In this document: positions 55,373 to 63,682 of the stretch, piece after piece
How positions within the stretch are numbered: the stretch's first letter is position 1
Layout: each line of letters opens with the position of its first letter
Assembly: GCA_964344035.1 (NCBI GenBank)
Contig: CAYFLK010000013.1
Span: forward strand, 1 to 63,778
Origin: UBA1014 sp964344035
GTDB lineage: Bacteria; SAR324; NAC60-12
Direction: 5' to 3'
DNA length: 63,778 nucleotides
The notes under the pieces: model-generated
Told to the model about the DNA's origin: nothing
The model's database searches: none
Seen by the model: the letters and a program-made list of their open reading frames with translations, nothing else
Translations under genes and position numbers: made by a program

Positions 55373-55429
55373 GGATCACGGCTCGCGTTGCTCAAAAAAG
55401 GTTCGAGCCTCGGTTAAGATGGTCCACCA
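55373..55429. repeat. right arm of the long imperfect inverted repeat
   Basis: Reverse complement of the left arm at 46345-46398 (GGATCA...GCTCAAAAAAGGTTCGAGCC...ATGGTCCACCA), and looser similarity further in toward 55304. Confidence 0.7.
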
Positions 55430-55471
55430 ATTTGCATTTTTGCGGCGCCGGGCCAGAATGGCCCAGGGATT

Positions 55472-55515
55472 TTCGTAAGAAACACGCAGGGTTTGGCCCG
55501 AAAGCCTGAGGTTCG
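55472..55515. repeat. inverted copy of the recombinase 3' end (44 bp, perfect)
   Basis: Exactly the reverse complement of 56989-57032, the last codons of the recombinase. A second block, 55549-55563, is the reverse complement of 56975-56989, so the copy covers about 58 bases split by a 33-base hairpin insert (CCCCGCTAATACGCGGGG). Confidence 0.85.
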
Positions 55516-55643
55516 CCCCGCTAATACGCGGGGCCGGCTATTCATCTGGAGCCGATCCGTTTTGTCCCGCTTCGCGGATTGCGATTCGAGAAGGACGCGA
55601 TCGCTTGTAATGAGGTTTGCCCAAACGCCATGAGGAGGCGTTC

Positions 55644-57539
55644 ATGAATTTGTTTCTCTATGCCCGCAAGTCCACCGACGACGAGGAGCGCCAGGTTCTT
55701 TCCATCGAGGCACAGCTTGCGGAGCTGCGCGAGTTTGCCCGCAAAGAATCCCTTGTGATTGTCGATGAGTTCGTGGAGTCCAAGACCGCCAAGGTGCCGG
55801 GCCGGCCGGTGTTCAACAAGATGATGGCGCGGATTGAGCGCGGCGAGGCGGCGGACATCCTTGCGTGGCACCCGGACCGGCTCGCGCGCAACTCGGTGGA
55901 CAGCGGGCGGATTATATATTTGCTCGACACGGTCAAGCTCGCGGCGCTCAAGTTCCCGACCTTCTGGTTCGAGAACACGCCGCAGGGGAAATTCATGCTC
56001 AACATCGCGTTCGGGCAGTCCAAGTATTACGTGGATAACTTAAGCGAGAACGTCCGCCGCGGCATCCGGCAGAAGCTACGGCGCGGTGAGTTTCCCGGCA
56101 AGCCGCCAATCGGGTATCTGAACGAGCCCAAGCTTCGTACCATCGTCGTGGACCCGGACACCGCCCCGCTGGTGCGCCGGATGTTCGAGACTTTTGCAAC
56201 CGGCCGTTACACGCTTAAGGATATCCGCAAGCAGCTCGCGTCCTGGGGCCTGGTGAAACGCTCAGGAAAACCGCTCGCCCTCGGGAGCATAAAGCGGCTA
56301 CTCATGCACCCGTTCTATATCGGGCAGTTTTACTTGAAGGGCGTGCTGTACGAGGCCTCGCACGAGCCGCTGATTTCCCGCGACCTGTTTGAACGGGTTC
56401 AAGAAGTGATGGCGCGCCGGGGTAAGGTGCATACCCAGCGCAAACATACTTTTCCTTTCCTCGGGCTCTTGCGCTGCGGCGAGTGCGGCGGCGCCATCAC
56501 CGCCGAGCGGCAGAAAGGCCATCACTATTACCGCTGCACCAAGAAACTCGGTCCCTGCACGCAGCGCTACATTCGCGAGGAGGCCCTGGCCGCTCAGGTA
56601 AGACAGGCTGTTCAACAGGTCGCGCTGTCCGAGGCCTGGGCCGAAAAGATGCTTGGGCGAATTGAGGAATGGAAAGTGGAAGCGGCCCAGACCTCGGCCG
56701 ATTTCGCCGAGGCGCAGCAATCGCACCTCTCGGCCATTCAGGCCAAGCTCGACCGCCTGCTCGATGCGCACCTTGACGAGGTCATCACGCGGGAGGAATA
56801 CCTGGGTCGCAAAGAGAAATTACTGCGCGAGAAGTCGGCGGTCACCGACAGGCTGGCCAAGATCGAGCGAAATGGAAAGCACTGGCTCGAACCGCTCGAA
56901 AGCTTCATAAACGCGGCTCACCAAGCCCACACCGTGGCCGGTGGCCACGATCTCAAATCGCTGAAAGATTTTCTAAAACGGATCGGCTCGAACCTCAGGC
57001 TTTCGGGCCAAACCCTGCGTGTTTCTTACGAATTGGTGGAGATGGCGGGAGTCGAACCCGCGTCCTGCGGAGTTTCCACCCAGGCCTCTACAAGCTTAGT
57101 TGGAACTTGTCCGTTTTCTCCGGATGTGTCGGCATCCAACCGCCTCAACCCGGAACACCCCCTTTATTTTCATCGTCGCGTCGGAGGATCGCGTCAACTG
57201 AGCCTGACTTGTATGACACTCTCAGCCGCGTCTCAGGCGGACCCGACGGAGAGCGCCCGCGTTATCAGGCAGCGAGAGCTGCGCTGGCGGGAGTGTAGTC
57301 TGCGTTGTTTGCAGCTAACTTTGTTTGATGATCGTTTTAACGTGTCCCCGATCATCACCCACGGCTTGCTTCCTGGTATTTCCACTCGCAATCGAATTCC
57401 GGAACACCCCCACAAGAATGAACGGACGGATTGGAAGGTGAATACATTATATGACTATTGCAGGGGGTGTTGCAAGGATGATGCAGTGCGCCTGCGCCGC
57501 CCGGGTTTCAGCAGTCGTAGAACCCTGAAAAGCTTTTGA
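55644..57539 (+). CDS. large serine recombinase, frame runs through ssrA without a stop
   Basis: Starts at ATG 55644 with GAGGAGG 5 bases upstream. The resolvase domain opens MNLFLYARKSTDDEERQVLSIEAQ, with catalytic S10, then WHPDRLARNSVDSGRI; a Recombinase domain and the zinc ribbon (LLRCGECGGAITAERQKGHHYYRC, then LGPC) follow, and a coiled coil (about 350-420). The native protein ends near NLRLSGQTLRVSYE (57030), but the frame has no stop there and reads antisense through tmRNA (VEMAGVEPASCGV) to 57539. Such VEMAGVEPAS tails are a known database sign of a gene running into tRNA-like sequence. On this reading about 463 codons are recombinase and the rest are tmRNA. Confidence 0.85.
   Translation: MNLFLYARKSTDDEERQVLSIEAQLAELREFARKESLVIVDEFVESKTAKVPGRPVFNKMMARIERGEAADILAWHPDRLARNSVDSGRIIYLLDTVKLAALKFPTFWFENTPQGKFMLNIAFGQSKYYVDNLSENVRRGIRQKLRRGEFPGKPPIGYLNEPKLRTIVVDPDTAPLVRRMFETFATGRYTLKDIRKQLASWGLVKRSGKPLALGSIKRLLMHPFYIGQFYLKGVLYEASHEPLISRDLFERVQEVMARRGKVHTQRKHTFPFLGLLRCGECGGAITAERQKGHHYYRCTKKLGPCTQRYIREEALAAQVRQAVQQVALSEAWAEKMLGRIEEWKVEAAQTSADFAEAQQSHLSAIQAKLDRLLDAHLDEVITREEYLGRKEKLLREKSAVTDRLAKIERNGKHWLEPLESFINAAHQAHTVAGGHDLKSLKDFLKRIGSNLRLSGQTLRVSYELVEMAGVEPASCGVSTQASTSLVGTCPFSPDVSASNRLNPEHPLYFHRRVGGSRQLSLTCMTLSAASQADPTESARVIRQRELRWRECSLRCLQLTLFDDRFNVSPIITHGLLPGISTRNRIPEHPHKNERTDWKVNTLYDYCRGCCKDDAVRLRRPGFSSRRTLKSF
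56989..57032. repeat. recombinase 3' end, right arm of the 44-bp inverted repeat
   Basis: CGAACCTCAGGCTTTCGGGC...CTTACGAA, directly abutting the tmRNA 3' end at 57034. See 55472-55515. Confidence 0.85.
57034..57411 (-). ncRNA. ssrA: transfer-messenger RNA (tmRNA)
   Basis: A 378-base tmRNA. The mature 5' end GGGGGTG pairs with CATCTCC near the 3' end (7 bp with two G-U pairs), and the 3' end is GTTCGACTCCCGCCATCTCC ACCA, with CCA encoded. The resume codon is GCA at 57311-57313; the tag reads ANNADYTPASAALAA followed by TGA TAA (57263-57313 overall). The ALAA ending is the classic protease-recognition tail. It rescues stalled ribosomes with SmpB. The island abuts its 3' end. Confidence 0.95.
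57446..57475 (-). promoter_or_regulatory. sigma-70 type promoter of ssrA
   Basis: On the minus strand: -35 TTGCAA (57470-57475), 18 bases, then -10 TATAAT (57446-57451). Transcription would begin near 57439, about 28 bases before the mature 5' end at 57411, which RNase P would trim. Confidence 0.75.
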
Positions 57540-57573
57540 ACCCTTTTCAAGGTTATAGAAGGTTTTGAACCCG

Positions 57574-58329
57574 TCAGGGTTTCGGCGCCCCCCGCAGCAG
57601 TGATTCGGCTATGTCGACATCGGTGGGTACGTCTACTCCGTGCGCTTCGGATGAGGCCTGCACGCACAGCATCCGCTCCCCGCGCTCAAGCAGCCGGAGT
57701 TGCTCCAGCTGCTCCGTTTTTTCGAGCGGGGTTTGAGGCCACTGGTGGAATTGGAGGAGCAGGTCTTTGCGGAAAAGATAGACCCCGAGGTGTCTCCAAA
57801 CCTGGAACGGGCGCCGCTGGGGATTCCGCGGAAAGGGAAGCAAAGAGCGTGAAAAATAAAGTGCCTCCCCGCGCAGGTTGAGCACCGTTTTCACCACATT
57901 CTGGTCATGGAGCCGGGCTTCATCCTCAAACCTGACCACCAGCGTGGCGGCCCGCACCGCTTCCGAACCCAGGGTTTTCTGAATGAGCGTTTCCAGGTCA
58001 TCCGTGTCAATCAGCGGTTCATCTCCCTGAACATTGAGCACCCACTCGCATTCAAGGTCCTTGACGGCTTCAACGATGCGGTCCGTGCCGGTTTTATGAT
58101 CCGCGGAAGTCATCACCGCCCTCCCTCCGAAGTGCTCGACGGCATCGTAAATCCTCCGGTCCTCTGTCGCCACCAGCACCCCTTCCAGGGACGGGGTCCT
58201 GCTTACGCGTTCGTAGACGTGTTGGATCATCGTCTTCCCCTCCAGTTGAACCAGCGGTTTTCCCGGAAACCGTGTGGAGGCATAGCGCGCGGGGATGACC
58301 GCTAGGATGGAGGGAAGGGTTGATTTCAT
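57574..58329 (-). CDS. kdsB: 3-deoxy-manno-octulosonate cytidylyltransferase
   Basis: A 251-residue CMP-Kdo synthetase, the committed step activating Kdo for lipid A-core assembly. Motifs are AVIPARYASTRFPGKPL, MIQHVYERV, VATEDRRIYDAVEHFGG, TGTDRIVEA and NVQGDEPLID. It ends 160 bases from the ssrA gene on the same strand. Confidence 0.96.
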   Translation of the reverse strand: MKSTLPSILAVIPARYASTRFPGKPLVQLEGKTMIQHVYERVSRTPSLEGVLVATEDRRIYDAVEHFGGRAVMTSADHKTGTDRIVEAVKDLECEWVLNVQGDEPLIDTDDLETLIQKTLGSEAVRAATLVVRFEDEARLHDQNVVKTVLNLRGEALYFSRSLLPFPRNPQRRPFQVWRHLGVYLFRKDLLLQFHQWPQTPLEKTEQLEQLRLLERGERMLCVQASSEAHGVDVPTDVDIAESLLRGAPKP

Positions 58330-58382
58330 GTTAGCTGCCTGCTATGACGCGCCTTGAGGAATTATGACAAATCTGCCATCTC

Positions 58383-59099
58383 TTATTGAGCTTTTTCCGC
58401 CGCCTCCACGGAAACCACATGCGCCCCAGGTTTCAGGTTTTCGTATCGCAGTCGGTGCCAGGGAATGATGAAGCTATCCCCAAAACGGCCCATCAGGTCG
58501 GCGGTCAGCGCACGGACCCGGGATTCCCGTGCTTCGCCGGACATTTCTCCTGAGGATGGTTGATAAGATATGCGCACGCGGTGGATTGGTTCTCCGGACA
58601 TCATTTCCAGCATCTGCACACGCAGCACCCAGTGTTCCGGGGAAGTGCATTCCTTCGTGCATGGAAAAATAATAAACTGGAACAGCAGCACCTGCCGCAC
58701 CTCCAGCTCCAGCGCAAGCCGGGCGGCAAGGGATTTTTCTGAAATACCGGTTAGTGTCAGCAGCGTCTGGTACTGCTGCAGGTCCAGCTGGAGTTGAGCA
58801 TCCCGGCTCACACGACTCTCTTGCAGCGCTTTTCCATCGATGCGCCCGAGCAGAGGGTGTTTGCGCAGTGCTTCCTCAACTTCTGCAACCAGGGAGTTCC
58901 AGAATTCCTTGCTGAACTCATCCGGCGCCGCACCGGCCAGGAAAAGCACGGGTTGGTCCGAATATGGTTTCAGGTCCGGTTTGGAACGTTCCGAGTAGAT
59001 CTGACAGCCTGCCGTCAGCCATGTCGTGACTGCAAGCATTAATACCCCTCTTCTCATTTGTATTGACTGGCGTAGATGAATCCTGAACCTATCCAGCAT
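58383..59099 (-). CDS. putative lipoprotein, unknown
   Basis: About 238 residues from ATG 59099, behind GAAGGGA; an earlier ATG at 59150 adds 17 residues. The signal ends in LTAGC (Cys at about 32), a lipobox. The rest has SDQPVLFLAGAAPDEFSKEFWNSLVAEVEEALRKH, RLALELEVRQVLLFQFIIFPC and EPIHRVRISYQ, a mixed fold with no named family that I recognise. It lies downstream of kdsB's opposite flank and upstream of prfB on the other strand. Confidence 0.7.
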   Translation of the reverse strand: MLDRFRIHLRQSIQMRRGVLMLAVTTWLTAGCQIYSERSKPDLKPYSDQPVLFLAGAAPDEFSKEFWNSLVAEVEEALRKHPLLGRIDGKALQESRVSRDAQLQLDLQQYQTLLTLTGISEKSLAARLALELEVRQVLLFQFIIFPCTKECTSPEHWVLRVQMLEMMSGEPIHRVRISYQPSSGEMSGEARESRVRALTADLMGRFGDSFIIPWHRLRYENLKPGAHVVSVEAAEKAQ

Positions 59100-59224
59100 G
59101 AAAATGTTCCCTTCAAGAAAATTCCGCGGCATTATCGGGTTTCCTGCCACACTTGTTTTCTAACGGATGATTGATTAAAATAAAAAGTTATGCTGAAAAT
59201 CTTAAGCTAAAAAGGCAAGTTCTG

Positions 59225-60329
59225 ATGTTGAGTGAAGAGATCACGAACAGGATCGAGGTTCTGACTCAGCGGCTGCACGGCTTAGAAGGGTATCTTTGAA
59301 GTCGCCGCCAAGCAGGACCAGTTGAAACAACTTGAACAGGAATCGTCCAGCAACGAATTCTGGGAGCAGCCCCAGGAAAAGCGCACCGAGCTGCTCAAAA
59401 AAGTCTCGCAGCTAAGTGAAACCATTCGTGAATGGGAGACGCTGGAATCGGACCATGAAGAACTGAGCACCGCGGCGGAACTGTTTCGCGAGGAAGAAGA
59501 CGAAGACTTGATGCGCGAAATCCGGGAAACCTGCGAACGTCTGGAAAAAAGTCTCGATTCCATGGAAATACTCAGTCTCTTCAGCGGGGAAAACGACGAG
59601 AAGGACGCCATCGTCGCCATCCACCCCGGCGCGGGGGGCACGGAATCGACAGACTGGGCGGCAATGCTGTACGAAATGTACAAACGCTGGTGCGCTGATG
59701 AAGGATACAGTCATGAAGTGATGGATTTTCTCCCGGGCGAGGAAGCCGGCATAAAGTCAGTGACTTTTTCCGTATCCGGAATGTACGCCTATGGGAAGTT
59801 GAAGGCGGAAATCGGGGTACACCGGCTGGTGCGCATCTCCCCCTTTGACGCGAACAAGCGCAGGCATACTTCCTTTGCATCGGTCTTCGTGTACGCGGAC
59901 GTGGAGGAGGAAATTGAAATCGAGATCAAACCGGACGATCTCAAAGTAGATACTTACCGCGCCAGCGGCGCCGGCGGGCAGCACGTGAACACCACCGATT
60001 CCGCGGTGCGCATCACCCACCTGCCGACCAACATCGTCGTTCAGTGTCAAAACGAACGCTCCCAGCACAAAAACCGCGCCACCGCAATGAAGATGCTCAA
60101 GGCTAGGCTATACGACCTGGAGCAGCAGCAGCTGAACAAGGAGAAGGAGCTGCGCAACAGCATGAAACAGGAAATCGCATGGGGCAGCCAGATCCGCAGT
60201 TACGTTCTTCATCCCTACCAGATGGTCAAGGATCACCGCACAAACTGGGAAACGGGCAATGCTGAAAAGGTCCTCAACGGCAACCTCAACGGGTTGATCA
60301 AAGCCGTGCTTGCGCAAAAAGTGTGCTGA
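59225..60329 (+). CDS. prfB: peptide chain release factor 2, +1 programmed frameshift
   Basis: The start ATG 59225 opens a short frame (MLSEEITNRIEVLTQRLHGLEGYL) that ends at TGA 59297-59299; a +1 shift continues EVAAKQDQLKQLEQESSSNEFWEQPQ to 60329, about 367 residues in total. The GGQ motif is ASGAGGQHVNTTDSAVRITH; the stop-recognition loop is in the N-terminal part of domain 2, as in RF2. It terminates at UGA and UAA and autoregulates through the frameshift. Confidence 0.95.
59284..59299 (+). promoter_or_regulatory. prfB programmed frameshift signal
   Basis: AGAAGGGTATCTTTGA: an internal Shine-Dalgarno-like AGAAGGG, then the slippery CTT followed by TGA. It is nearly the canonical AGGGGGTATCTTTGA. 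Confidence 0.9.
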
Positions 60330-60441
60330 ATATTTGAATTACGAAATTCGTATGATTTTATGTCCTGATCCGTGTAGTTTCATCATGCCGGTCGCGTCCT
60401 TATTTGTACACAAACCCTGATCCATATCAGTAAAACCGAAC

Positions 60442-60927
60442 ATGCCTTCATTCGATATCGTCTGCCAGGTGGACATACAGGAAGTCACCAATGCCGTTGA
60501 CCAGGCACAGCGTGAAATCCGTAACCGTTATGATTTCCGCGGTACAAACTGCGAAATTGAACTTGACCGGCAGAAGTCGCAGCTGCACATTACTGCTGAT
60601 GATGAAATGAGACTGGATACTGTAATCGACATCCTCCTCACCCGTATGCTTAAACGCTCGGTTCCGGTCAAATCGCTGGTTTTCGGCAAGACCGTGCCCC
60701 GCGGAAAAGTACTCACCAAGGCCATCGAAATCCAGCAGGGACTTACCAAGGAGCAGTGCAAACTGCTCAATCAGAAGGTCAAGGCAACCAAGCTCAAAGT
60801 GCAGTCACAAGGACAGGGGGATTCAGTGCGGGTGACGGGGAAGAAAAAAGACGACCTGCAGGGGGTGATGAATCTCCTCAAGGATGAGGACTTCCAGTTC
60901 GACATTCAATTCACCAACTACCGCTGA
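60442..60927 (+). CDS. yajQ: YajQ-family nucleotide-binding protein
   Basis: A 161-residue YajQ (DUF520), normal length. MPSFDIVCQVDIQEVTNAVDQAQREIRNRYDFRGTNCEIEL is diagnostic, and VRVTGKKKDDLQGVMNLLKDEDF closes the second repeat. Members bind nucleotides including cyclic di-GMP. It follows prfB after 112 bases. Confidence 0.94.
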   Translation: MPSFDIVCQVDIQEVTNAVDQAQREIRNRYDFRGTNCEIELDRQKSQLHITADDEMRLDTVIDILLTRMLKRSVPVKSLVFGKTVPRGKVLTKAIEIQQGLTKEQCKLLNQKVKATKLKVQSQGQGDSVRVTGKKKDDLQGVMNLLKDEDFQFDIQFTNYR

Positions 60928-60940
60928 CTCTTCGGCTGCG

Positions 60941-63682
60941 TCACTGCCGTTTCAATACATAACCTTCGCGTTCCGGGGACCACCACTCCAACTGCCGCAC
61001 TTTGCTCAGCCCCTGCAGGCCGCGTCCGGTCACCTCGATGGTGTTTTTTTCCAGCACATTGGCCAGGGGGACGGAAAATGAAAGGCGTCGCGGGTTTCCC
61101 TCCTTAGCGGCAGTCTGGTAGTGTATTTTCCTGCCGTTCAGGAACACATACATGTCTTTCAGCCCGCTGTCGCCACGAACCTCCCCCCGCAATACCATCC
61201 GTGATACCGATCCGTCTTGTACGCTGGAGGATACCATAGTCCTTTCCAGCATCAGACCCGTGAGTTCCGGAGGCTGCAGCCACTGTTCACCAGGCCCCTC
61301 CCCCAAAGACCAGGGAAATACCATTCCCGGCAGGTTTGCGTTCAGGTCCCTGATTTCCAGTTCCAGTTCCCCTTCCGCTTTCGGTCTGGGAGGAAGCTGA
61401 AACAGCAGCGACTCTTCTTTTGTTTCACCGGGAGCCAGTCTCCCGAGCCGCAACCGACCTCGGGAGATGCTCATGGTTCCGCTGCTACGCTTGAGAAACA
61501 GCAGTGTGTTTTCTGAAATCCCATTCCCGATGTTGCGTATTTTCACGAGCAGGGCCATCGTTTCTCCCGGCTGCGCCTGCCCGTCACCGTTGCCCTTGCT
61601 GTCGTAGCTTCCGTCATCGATCAGCGACATTATAAATTCAAACCGGGGCAGCACGCTTTGATCGAACCTGAGGTGCATCTTCTTTGCGGAAAGCACTCTG
61701 CGGCGGTCGTCATAAAGCATAAAATCAAGCGGTTCAAGCGGATTCAGCGTGCCCGGAGCAAGGGGCGCCATCCTTGTCCCAGTTACCGTTTCACCTGCAC
61801 GCACCAGGCCCAGCGGCAGTTCCAGCCCGTTCAGCGCTTCGTTCCCTGCATGCAGCAGCACAAGCAGCCTCGAGGCGTCTGTTTCTGAGCGGTTGTGGAG
61901 TGTCACGCGCACATGAGCAGCGTGACCGCCGGGTAACTGGCCGTTCGCGGGTATGTCGATCCATTTCTTGCCATCCGCGCTCCAGCTCACTTTCCACTGC
62001 AGTTTTTCCGGCTCAGGGTGTTGCGTGTTGACGGGACGAGACCAGTCTACATTCAGTTCTTTCATTGCCCGGACGATTCTGTTTTCCTCCGCATCCACGA
62101 GAGAGGCAACGGCACGTTCAAGCGCCGGGGATCTTTCAGGGGCAAAAGGGATCTCCGCGCCGAGAATGGCTTTCGCTGTTTTGATGTAAAAATCGTCACG
62201 CAAGCTGTCCCTGTCAGGTTTCTCCATCGAGGCAATTCTTTCCTCCATTGGAAGCGGAGGAGGTTCGAGAAAAAAATACGCAATCCCGTCCCCGTCCCGT
62301 CTCCGGTCGGAATGCCGTTGAAAAAGACTGGTGCGGTTGTCACCGATGTTCACAGGCATCAGCTCGAGGTCCGGGCGCACGCCAAGATGGTTGATAGATT
62401 CTCCGGAAGGGGTAAGGTAATCCCCGATGGTCAACTTGAACCCGGAACCGTCACTCATCTCCCACAGTGACTGCACGGTGCCCTTGCCGAAAGTTCGCTC
62501 ACCCACAACCACCGCCCGACCGTTCTGCATCAGCGCGGCGGTGACGATTTCAGAGGCGGATGCAGATCCACGGTTGACGAGGACCACCAGAGGCACGGTC
62601 AGCCACCCCGCCGGCATGAACAGGCGGCGGCTGTCAAACTGCTGATCAATGGCGCGGCTGCGGGTGCTTACTATGCGCTTCCCGCTGTCGAGAAACAGGT
62701 CGCTGACTTTTGCCGCCTGTTCCAGCAGCCCCCCGGGATTGTTGCGCAGGTCCAGGATCACACCGTCGCTGCTTCCGGGATTTCCCAGCATGTTTTTCAG
62801 TTCATCTGCGGTGGTTTCCTGAAAATTCTTGATCCGCACATAAAGAAAATGTAGCTCTTCCTCGCTTAGTCTGAGCATGTTCACGCTGGCCACCCGGATG
62901 TCTTCGCGGACCAGTTCAAAACTTAGTGGCGCGCTTTCTCCGGCACGCATGACGTGCAGGCTGACCCGCGAACCCTTCTCCCCCCTGAGCCGGAAGAGAA
63001 TCTCCTCCAAAGTCAAATGCTCGGTTGACACGCCATCCACGCGGATTATCCGGTCCATGGGCTGCACTCCCGCGCGTGCGGCTGGGCTGCCGTCCATGGG
63101 AGAAATGACGATCAACTGGTTTTCGCGGAAACCGACCATCAGCCCCACTCCGGCAAAACGACCGCCCACGGTGTCGCGGAATTCACGGTGCACCTTGCGG
63201 GGCAGCAGCACCGTGTATGGATCAAGCTGTGAGCAAACCCCGCGGATCAATAGCTGCTCCAGGTTTGCGTCCCTTCCCAACCCGTTTTCTGCTAATACGC
63301 CCTGCAGCCGCTGCAAAGCAATGCTGAGTGCATACATATCGTGCAGGGGAACCAGCGGGAGTTCCAGCCGGCGGAAGCCCAGTTGCAGCAGCAGCAGCGG
63401 TTCCTCCGCGTCATCCCGCAGCTGTGCGCGCAGTTCCGGAAACTCACGCTCCAGTTCTCCCAATGCTCCCCCAAGCAGTAGACGCGGCTTGAGCTTCCGC
63501 GGACGTGCGTAATCCAGCTGGATTCGCATCAGCGCTTCTGAAACCAGCGTCGACGGGACCACCCGCGCCTTGCTGATTTCCTCCGGCAAAGACGCGGGCA
63601 GGCACCCCTGTAAAAATATGAACAGCAGAAACCCCTGCAGCAGACCTTTTGCTTTGCTTGAAATATATCCTCCTTGATGCAC
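60941..63682 (-). CDS. lipoprotein S41/PDZ C-terminal processing protease
   Basis: A 913-residue protein with lipobox LQGC (C27). A PDZ domain (GVGLMVGFRENQLIVISPMDGSPAARAGVQPMDRIIRVDGV) precedes the S41 domain, with catalytic serine in GSASASEIV and lysine in TFGKGTV. A long C-terminal beta-rich region (about 560-913) includes CARDB-like repeats (LLVKIRNIGNGISENT) and extends well beyond CtpA-type proteases. It probably trims periplasmic proteins from the outer membrane. It converges with yajQ. Confidence 0.9.
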   Translation of the reverse strand: MHQGGYISSKAKGLLQGFLLFIFLQGCLPASLPEEISKARVVPSTLVSEALMRIQLDYARPRKLKPRLLLGGALGELEREFPELRAQLRDDAEEPLLLLQLGFRRLELPLVPLHDMYALSIALQRLQGVLAENGLGRDANLEQLLIRGVCSQLDPYTVLLPRKVHREFRDTVGGRFAGVGLMVGFRENQLIVISPMDGSPAARAGVQPMDRIIRVDGVSTEHLTLEEILFRLRGEKGSRVSLHVMRAGESAPLSFELVREDIRVASVNMLRLSEEELHFLYVRIKNFQETTADELKNMLGNPGSSDGVILDLRNNPGGLLEQAAKVSDLFLDSGKRIVSTRSRAIDQQFDSRRLFMPAGWLTVPLVVLVNRGSASASEIVTAALMQNGRAVVVGERTFGKGTVQSLWEMSDGSGFKLTIGDYLTPSGESINHLGVRPDLELMPVNIGDNRTSLFQRHSDRRRDGDGIAYFFLEPPPLPMEERIASMEKPDRDSLRDDFYIKTAKAILGAEIPFAPERSPALERAVASLVDAEENRIVRAMKELNVDWSRPVNTQHPEPEKLQWKVSWSADGKKWIDIPANGQLPGGHAAHVRVTLHNRSETDASRLLVLLHAGNEALNGLELPLGLVRAGETVTGTRMAPLAPGTLNPLEPLDFMLYDDRRRVLSAKKMHLRFDQSVLPRFEFIMSLIDDGSYDSKGNGDGQAQPGETMALLVKIRNIGNGISENTLLFLKRSSGTMSISRGRLRLGRLAPGETKEESLLFQLPPRPKAEGELELEIRDLNANLPGMVFPWSLGEGPGEQWLQPPELTGLMLERTMVSSSVQDGSVSRMVLRGEVRGDSGLKDMYVFLNGRKIHYQTAAKEGNPRRLSFSVPLANVLEKNTIEVTGRGLQGLSKVRQLEWWSPEREGYVLKRQ

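Larger units (their letters stand above)
55079..55643. other. palindrome-rich region between res and the recombinase
   Basis: Contains the right arm of the long imperfect inverted repeat, the 44-bp inverted copy of the recombinase 3' end, a 15-bp second block of that copy, and two hairpin-forming inserts (about 55434-55471 and 55516-55548). No gene is convincing. Confidence 0.6.
46345..57034. mobile_element. ssrA-associated genomic island with serine recombinase
   Basis: The block from 46345 to the 3' end of tmRNA holds unknown small genes, a type III restriction-modification locus, toxin-antitoxin-like genes and a recombinase. Both proposed ends carry TGGTGGA (46345 and 57034), the complement of the tmRNA 3' end, and a third copy lies inverted at 55423-55429. 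Base composition shifts sharply between modules. The exact ends are an inference; serine recombinases need only a short core, so a long duplication is not expected. Confidence 0.55.

Noticed and set aside
57040..57539. Last 170 codons of the recombinase frame as a real protein domain
   Set aside because: They are an antisense read of tmRNA and downstream sequence (VEMAGVEPAS is the translation of the tRNA-like end), not conserved protein.
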